NCBI GenBank assembly: GCA_035628915.1 | Contig: DASPIW010000017.1 | Location: 1-64,000, forward strand | Source: JARBUG01 sp035628915 | Lineage (GTDB): Bacteria; Bacillota; Sulfobacillia; Symbiobacteriales; Symbiobacteriaceae | Direction: 5' to 3' | Length of the DNA: 64,000 nucleotides | Part shown: in pieces, positions 59,990 through 64,000 of the stretch | Numbering within the stretch: position 1 is the first letter of the stretch | Layout of the letters: the number at the start of each line of letters is the position of its first letter | The notes under the pieces: model-generated | Databases searched by the model: none | The model's input: only the letters and a program-made list of their open reading frames with translations | Told to the model about the DNA's origin: nothing | Translations under genes and position numbers: made by a program

Positions 59990-60919
59990 TTAGAGATCCA
60001 GTTCCCAGGTCTCCGAAATCAGCCCTTCGCCGAACTCTCGGTTCGGCTCTGAGTGGACCAGGCGGAAGCCGGTCCGCTCGTAAATGCGCCGTGCCGCCAG
60101 CAGGCAGCTGTTCGTCCAGAGGGTGATCTGCTTATACCCCGCCTGCCGGGCGAAGCGGATGCACTCCTCTACAAGCCGCCGGCCGAGGCCCAGTCCCCGG
60201 GCCTTCGGCTCAACAAGGAGCAGCCGGAGCTTGGCCACCGTCTCCGACTTCTTGACCAGGAAGACCGACCCGATCACCTCGCCGTCCTTCTCGGCAATCC
60301 AGCAGCGCTCCCGCTTGGGATCGAAGTGCTGAATGAAATCCCCGGCAATGTGCGCCACGAGCGCCTCGAACTGCTCGTCCCACCCGTACTCCTGGCTGTA
60401 GAGGACCCCGTGCCGGTGGACGACCCAGCCCATGTCGCCGGGGCGGTGGGGCCGCAGCAGATACGGGCCCCTGGGCTCGGGGCGGGCGCCCAGCAGCTCT
60501 TCAACGGTGGTCATCGCGGCCACCAGGCGGGCCTGGTCATCATCGGACAGGCGGCTGAGCAGCCCTTCCACCTGCTGCCTCGACTGGCTGTTGAGCCCGG
60601 CAAAAGCTTCCTGCCCCTGGTCCGTCAGGCGGATGACGCTCTGGCGCCGGTCGGTCTCGGAGGGCCGCTTTTCGATCAGCCCGCGCTTGGCAAAGCCGGC
60701 CAGCATGCGGCTCAGGTAGCCGGCGTCCAGGCCCAGGTCGGCGACCAACTCTGCTGCGGTGGTCTCCCCCCGTTGGGCCAGTTCATAGATGACGCGCGCT
60801 TCGGACAGGGAAAACGGGCTCTGCAGCAGGACATCGCTGAGCATCCCGATTTGCTGGGTGTAGAACCGGCTGAACCGGCGAACCGCTGCGACCCGCTGTG
60901 CAATCCCCACTGCGGCCAT
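59990..60919 (-). CDS. MarR-type regulator fused to GNAT acetyltransferase
   Basis: The 309-residue protein has a MarR winged helix (residues 1-145: LSEARVIYELAQRGETTAAE, KRGLIEKRPSETDRRQSVIR) and a GNAT domain (about 155-305) with the acetyl-CoA loop EPKARGLGLGRRLVEECIRF and IYERTGFRLVH. Such fusions are widespread; the acetyl substrate and DNA targets are usually unknown. ATG 60919 has GAGGAGG nine bases upstream. A palindrome and promoter directly upstream suggest autoregulation. Confidence 0.92.
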   Translation of the reverse strand: MAAVGIAQRVAAVRRFSRFYTQQIGMLSDVLLQSPFSLSEARVIYELAQRGETTAAELVADLGLDAGYLSRMLAGFAKRGLIEKRPSETDRRQSVIRLTDQGQEAFAGLNSQSRQQVEGLLSRLSDDDQARLVAAMTTVEELLGARPEPRGPYLLRPHRPGDMGWVVHRHGVLYSQEYGWDEQFEALVAHIAGDFIQHFDPKRERCWIAEKDGEVIGSVFLVKKSETVAKLRLLLVEPKARGLGLGRRLVEECIRFARQAGYKQITLWTNSCLLAARRIYERTGFRLVHSEPNREFGEGLISETWELDL

Positions 60920-60952
60920 GGTGCTCATCCTCCTCGGTGACTTCTCACCCCC

Positions 60953-60997
60953 ATTGTCAAAGGGATCGTTGACTTTGTCAAGCAGTTTGCTTGACAA
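60953..60997 (-). promoter_or_regulatory. Promoter with overlapping MarR-type operator
   Basis: A perfect palindrome TTGTCAAGCA-gtt-TGCTTGACAA lies at 60975-60997. On the minus strand TTGACA (60981-60976) and GACAAT (60958-60953) are spaced by 17 bp, so the -35 box is inside the palindrome. Binding of the MarR domain would block the promoter. Confidence 0.7.
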
Positions 60998-61033
60998 GAC
61001 GAACGTATTGCGTGCATGCGTCTGTGGCGGTGT

Positions 61034-62131
61034 CTAGTGGACCAGGCGCCCGGTCCAGAGAGTGGGGCGCCGCGTGAACATCTCTCTGGTCGGGCGCCAG
61101 AAATAGAGCGTCTCGCCATCGGCGCTCACGAAGAGCCCGGCGCCGCCGGTGAACAACTGGGTTGTTCCCCCGTCGAGGCTGACCGCATAGTACCGGGTGG
61201 CGCTGTACGCCTCGGGCTTCTGTCCGAAGACGACGAAGGAGGTCAGCAGCGTGGCGCCATCCAGCCACTTGATCTCTCGGAACGAATCCCGGATGAAGGC
61301 CCGGGACGGGGTCAGGAGGGGCCGTGGAGCCGCCTCCGGCGAGGCCACCCAGAGCGCCGGCGGTGTGGGAGGGTCCATCGAGCTGTATCCGTAGGCGAAA
61401 AGGCTGCCGTCCGGCGACCAGGCGCCGGGGGTGGCCCGCCGCTCGGAGTCGGGCGTCCCGGGCACCGTACGGCGCATCCCCGACGACAGGTCCAGGAGCG
61501 TCAGCACCTGCCCCTCCAGAAGCGCAACGCGGCCCCCGTCGGGGGAGATTGCCCACTGGGTGTTGTCCACCGGGTACTCGCCCCGCAGTGCGACCCCCTC
61601 GAGCCGGCGGCCCTCGCCCGCGGCGATGTCGTAGACGGACAGGCCGCCGTCGGAGCGGAATGCTACCAGCCCCCGGGCCGTCGCCTGGAGGTGAAAAGGC
61701 GTATCCGTCGTGCCGATCTTTGTCAGGCCCCTACCGTCGGTGGCGACAAGGTAGACCGGGTGCCCGGCCGCTTCGTCTTTGGCCCCGGTGAACGCGATCA
61801 GGTGGGTGCCCGGAACGACCACGGCTGCGGTTGTGTGGACTTTAGCCACCACTTCCGGGCGGTCGGGGGCGTCCAACCGGGTCAGGGTCAGCCAGTAATC
61901 AGGCGCAGGCCCGAAAGCCACGAAATAGCTCCCGTCCGGAGCGAGGCCTTCGACCAGACCGGGGACCCCGGTATCCCGCAGGTCGGCGGCCCTAAGGTGG
62001 AGTGTGGGCGCGGCTGGCTCGGCCTGACTCGTTTCGCCCGACCGGGCGGGGGGCTTTACGGGATTGCCGTTGCACCCCACGGCCAAGGCTGCCATCAGCA
62101 CAGCGGCTGCCAAACGAACCGAAATACGCAT
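61034..62131 (-). CDS. Lipoprotein with beta-propeller repeats
   Basis: The 365-residue protein has a lipobox LAVGC (Cys20) and blades such as WAISPDGGRVALLEGQVLTL and WSPDGSLFAYGYSS, typical of WD40/TolB-like propellers. It should face outside on the membrane. No enzymatic motif is present. ATG 62131 has GGGAGAG. Separate from the MarR-GNAT gene by about 35 bases at its end. Confidence 0.8.
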   Translation of the reverse strand: MRISVRLAAAVLMAALAVGCNGNPVKPPARSGETSQAEPAAPTLHLRAADLRDTGVPGLVEGLAPDGSYFVAFGPAPDYWLTLTRLDAPDRPEVVAKVHTTAAVVVPGTHLIAFTGAKDEAAGHPVYLVATDGRGLTKIGTTDTPFHLQATARGLVAFRSDGGLSVYDIAAGEGRRLEGVALRGEYPVDNTQWAISPDGGRVALLEGQVLTLLDLSSGMRRTVPGTPDSERRATPGAWSPDGSLFAYGYSSMDPPTPPALWVASPEAAPRPLLTPSRAFIRDSFREIKWLDGATLLTSFVVFGQKPEAYSATRYYAVSLDGGTTQLFTGGAGLFVSADGETLYFWRPTREMFTRRPTLWTGRLVH

Positions 62132-62224
62132 CTCTCCCAGCCCCCTGCAGCGGTTGCGTCATCCCTTTGACGCCGGGGCAGGGGGATTCGTCGCGCGGCA
62201 GGCGGCTCCATTGAACCGGCGCAA

Positions 62225-62258
62225 AGGCGGTGCCCTCCACCTTGGAGGTGCACCGCCT
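62225..62258 (-). terminator. Terminator of the LysM operon
   Basis: AGGCGGTG (62225-62232) pairs with CACCGCCT (62251-62258) and CCTCC with GGAGG inside; on the minus strand it is followed by TTTG. It closes the yneA-like unit. Confidence 0.75.
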
Positions 62259-62269
62259 CTTCACGTTGC

Positions 62270-62605
62270 CTATGAAGCCCGCTGACCCGACCCCTGCATC
62301 CGCCGCTGATGGAGCCGGCGCATTTCGTGCTGGTTCCAGCCGCGCAGTTCGGGGAAGAAGCCGTCGACCATCAGCGAGATGTCCAGCATGCGCAGGCCGC
62401 CCCGCTCATCAAGGGATTTGCGGGCTTCGGTGGCCAGCAGATGGCCCACGGCCCGGCTGACGGTCCGGAGTTCCTGGGCAAAGGAGTAGTCGCCGGTGGT
62501 TGCCGCCTTCAGGGCGCCGCCGTAGCGCTGGCGGATGCGCTGCATGCGCTCGAACAGCGCCAGGGGCAGAGCGGCTTGAAACGTGGGCTGCACAAGCGTG
62601 GCCAT
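62270..62605 (-). CDS. Hypothetical protein downstream of the LysM gene
   Basis: The 111-residue helical protein has no recognised family, no signal peptide and no membrane segment (FERMQRIRQRYGGALKAATT, WNQHEMRRLHQRRMQG). It follows the LysM gene by 20 bases and shares its terminator, so it is probably under the same LexA control. GAGGAGG lies upstream of ATG 62605. Confidence 0.65.
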   Translation of the reverse strand: MATLVQPTFQAALPLALFERMQRIRQRYGGALKAATTGDYSFAQELRTVSRAVGHLLATEARKSLDERGGLRMLDISLMVDGFFPELRGWNQHEMRRLHQRRMQGSGQRAS

Positions 62606-62626
62606 GCACTCCGCCTCCTCTCACAC

Positions 62627-62974
62627 CTACCGCCGGCCGGTGATGGGAATGACCAGTTCCTGACCGGGATGGACGGTCGCGGACAGCAGCTGATTCGCCC
62701 GCTTGATGGCCGCCACGGTCTGGCGGACGTCGCCGCCATTGCTGTAGCGGGTCGCGATCTCCCACAGCGTGTCGCCGTTGGTGACGGTATACGTGGTGGT
62801 GACCGGGGCGGATGTATGGGACATCATCTCCACCACACGGGGCGCCACGAACAGGAAGAGAATTGCCAGCAGAATGACGGCCAGCGCCTTCAGCGTGCGC
62901 GCTCTGCGCTGCCGTTTGGTACCGGGCCGCCGGACCAGGCGGACCTCGCAAGGCTGCATGATCGATGCCTGCAT
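62627..62974 (-). CDS. YneA-like LysM membrane protein (SOS cell-division inhibitor candidate)
   Basis: The 115-residue protein has one membrane helix (about residues 28-47) and a C-terminal LysM domain: YTVTNGDTLWEIATRYSNGG. In Bacillus yneA has this layout, lies divergent to lexA and blocks division in the SOS response. The gene here is divergent from lexA with three LexA boxes between. ATG 62974 behind GGAGGGA. The name yneA is inferred from layout, not from strong sequence identity. Confidence 0.82.
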   Translation of the reverse strand: MQASIMQPCEVRLVRRPGTKRQRRARTLKALAVILLAILFLFVAPRVVEMMSHTSAPVTTTYTVTNGDTLWEIATRYSNGGDVRQTVAAIKRANQLLSATVHPGQELVIPITGRR

Positions 62975-63005
62975 GGGAATCCCTCCGTATCGAACGTCTG
63001 CTCTG

Positions 63006-63087
63006 CAAACATTTGTTCGCACACACCATATCACGAATAGATGTTCGAGTCAAGTCCTGGCGTGATTTTCTTTCGAACAGATGTTTG
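63006..63087. promoter_or_regulatory. Three LexA boxes in the lexA/LysM intergenic region
   Basis: CAAACATTTGTTCG (63006-63019), CGAATAGATGTTCG (63034-63047) and CGAACAGATGTTTG (63074-63087) match the Firmicute LexA consensus CGAACnnnnGTTCG with one mismatch each. The third overlaps the lexA -35 box, so LexA represses itself and the LysM gene. Confidence 0.88.
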
Positions 63088-63112
63088 CAGGCGGGAGGCA
63101 CTATGGTATAAT
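63084..63112 (+). promoter_or_regulatory. lexA promoter
   Basis: TTTGCA (63084-63089), 17-bp spacer and TATAAT (63107-63112). The -35 lies inside LexA box 3. Confidence 0.75.
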
Positions 63113-63182
63113 CTAGCCAGTGCTTGGATATGAGTCGCAAGGCCTACGCCTTCGCGTGATTACGCTCAGGAGGTGCCGCTGC

Positions 63183-63803
63183 ATGCCGGACGGTCTGACC
63201 GAACGCCAGCGCCAGGTGCTGCAGTTTATCAAGGAGGAGATCCGCGCAAAGGGGTACCCGCCCTCCGTGCGTGAGATCGGCGAAGCGATCGGCCTGAGTT
63301 CCAGTTCCACCGTTCACGGCCACATGGCCCGGCTCGAGGAGAAGGGCTTCATCCGCCGCGACCCAACTAAACCCCGGGCGATCGAAGTGCTCGACGAGAC
63401 CTTCGCACTGCCCCGCAAGCGGACGGTCAACGTCCCCGTCGTCGGCCGGGTGACGGCCGGCCTCCCCATCTTTGCCGACCAGAACATCGAAGACCACTTC
63501 CCCCTCCCGGCGGACTTCGTCCGGGGCGATGAGACGGACCTCTTCTTCCTGACCGTGCAGGGCGACTCCATGATCGAAGCCGGCATTCTCGACGGCGACT
63601 ATGTGCTGGTCCGCCGCCAGCAGTCGGCCACGAACGGGGAGATCGTCGTCGCCTTGATCGAAGACGAGGCCACGGTCAAGCGCTTCTATAAGGAGCAGGG
63701 CCATATTCGCCTGCAGCCTGAGAACCGCTTTATGGACCCCATCATCGTGCCCAACGCCCAGATTCTCGGGCGTGTCGTAGGCCTCATCCGCCATCTGGAC
63801 TAG
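63183..63803 (+). CDS. lexA: LexA repressor
   Basis: The 206-residue protein has the winged helix DNA-binding domain (residues 1-65, REIGEAIGLSSSSTVHGHMA) and the self-cleaving domain with Ala92-Gly93 in GRVTAGLP, Ser129 in GDSM and Lys166 in ATVKRF. It represses SOS genes until RecA triggers cleavage. ATG 63183 has AGGAGGTG; the frame upstream is not needed. Confidence 0.97.
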   Translation: MPDGLTERQRQVLQFIKEEIRAKGYPPSVREIGEAIGLSSSSTVHGHMARLEEKGFIRRDPTKPRAIEVLDETFALPRKRTVNVPVVGRVTAGLPIFADQNIEDHFPLPADFVRGDETDLFFLTVQGDSMIEAGILDGDYVLVRRQQSATNGEIVVALIEDEATVKRFYKEQGHIRLQPENRFMDPIIVPNAQILGRVVGLIRHLD

Positions 63804-63821
63804 CTTCTGGTACACAAGTCG

Positions 63822-63862
63822 CAGGCCCGGCGCGATTCTCCTCGCGCCGGGCCTGTTTCTAT
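63822..63862 (+). terminator. Terminator after lexA
   Basis: CAGGCCCGGCGCGA-ttctcc-TCGCGCCGGGCCTG is a perfect 14-bp stem followed by TTTCTATTTTG. Confidence 0.88.
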
Positions 63863-63875
63863 TTTGTGCCGGTGA

Positions 63876-64000
63876 TCAGGGGGTCGTGGGAATGCGACCG
63901 GCTTGAATCCGTATGTAGTCGAACTGCGCGTCGCACCCGGCTTCGATGGGGCTGCAGGCGTAAAGCCCGCACTTTACGGCCGACTGGCCGTCGTCGGCAA
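63876..64000 (-). CDS. C-terminal end of a DUF1349 protein (partial at window edge)
   Basis: The minus strand reads open from 64000 to a TGA at 63876-63878. It contains CGLYACSPIEAGC and AQFDYIRI, resembling the end of DUF1349 (concanavalin-like) proteins, which are predicted beta-sandwiches. Only about 41 residues are visible; the remainder lies beyond the window. Confidence 0.65.
   Translation of the reverse strand, partial: ADDGQSAVKCGLYACSPIEAGCDAQFDYIRIQAGRIPTTP

Overview
The window looks like the chromosome of a G+C-rich, endospore-forming member of the Firmicutes, most like Symbiobacterium and relatives. That is inferred from gene content, not from a database match. Spore genes are present: spoVAC-spoVAD-spoVAE with a DUF1657 gene, a gerA-gerB-gerC germinant receptor operon, and an alpha/beta small acid-soluble spore protein with a sigma-G-like promoter. 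Other Firmicute markers are a LexA regulon with Bacillus-type boxes, the bacillithiol gene pair yojF-bshB2, ResB/CcsB cytochrome c maturation, two YlbF-family genes and a TPP-riboswitch-controlled thiT. Coding sequence is strongly G+C rich; GTG, TTG and probably one CTG start codon are used.

Layout. 1-1840 is accessory or decayed DNA: an IS21-like end, a methyltransferase fragment, hairpin-rich DNA, a lipoprotein gene and an array of 10-bp repeats. 1837-7353 holds two spermidine-synthase-fold proteins, an ECF sigma/anti-sigma pair, riboswitch-thiT and an alpha/beta hydrolase. 7435-10438 has a beta-propeller protein and two YlbF paralogues flanking a foreign-looking membrane protein plus PD-(D/E)XK nuclease-like pair. 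10473-18045 has comB, a histidine phosphatase, dinG, surE and the phospholipid genes psd-pssA. 18115-23197 carries small spore or envelope proteins, lipoproteins, a degenerate polysaccharide deacetylase, a TPR protein and the SASP. 23300-28939 has hydrolases, a large FtsA-like ATPase, a metallo-beta-lactamase-fold protein and a cyanophycinase-like protein lacking its serine. 29245-33183 is the ger operon, followed by a tyrosine recombinase, a HAD phosphatase and mutY.

36683-42330 has a glutaredoxin-fold protein without cysteines, a coiled-coil protein, the spoVA operon, a DUF3891 protein and a dehydrogenase. 42455-47587 has a WYL regulator and a translationally coupled operon of two dihydroorotate-dehydrogenase-like proteins and an amidohydrolase. 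47693-53595 has a truncated DinB protein, a glycine-rich RRM protein, yojF-bshB2, adenine deaminase beside a xanthine dehydrogenase remnant, an L,D-transpeptidase and an S1 protein. 54011-59838 is a cytochrome c maturation cluster in which several proteins carry an N-terminal zinc ribbon. 59990-64000 has a MarR-GNAT fusion with its own operator, a lipoprotein, a LysM protein divergent from lexA, and the start of a DUF1349 gene at the edge.

The clearest functional modules are spore formation and germination, SOS control (lexA with the YneA-like LysM gene), haem attachment to cytochrome c and its thiol redox partners, purine or pyrimidine breakdown (adenine deaminase and the reductase/amidohydrolase operon) and phospholipid synthesis. 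I found no rRNA, tRNA or CRISPR array. No complete mobile element is visible.
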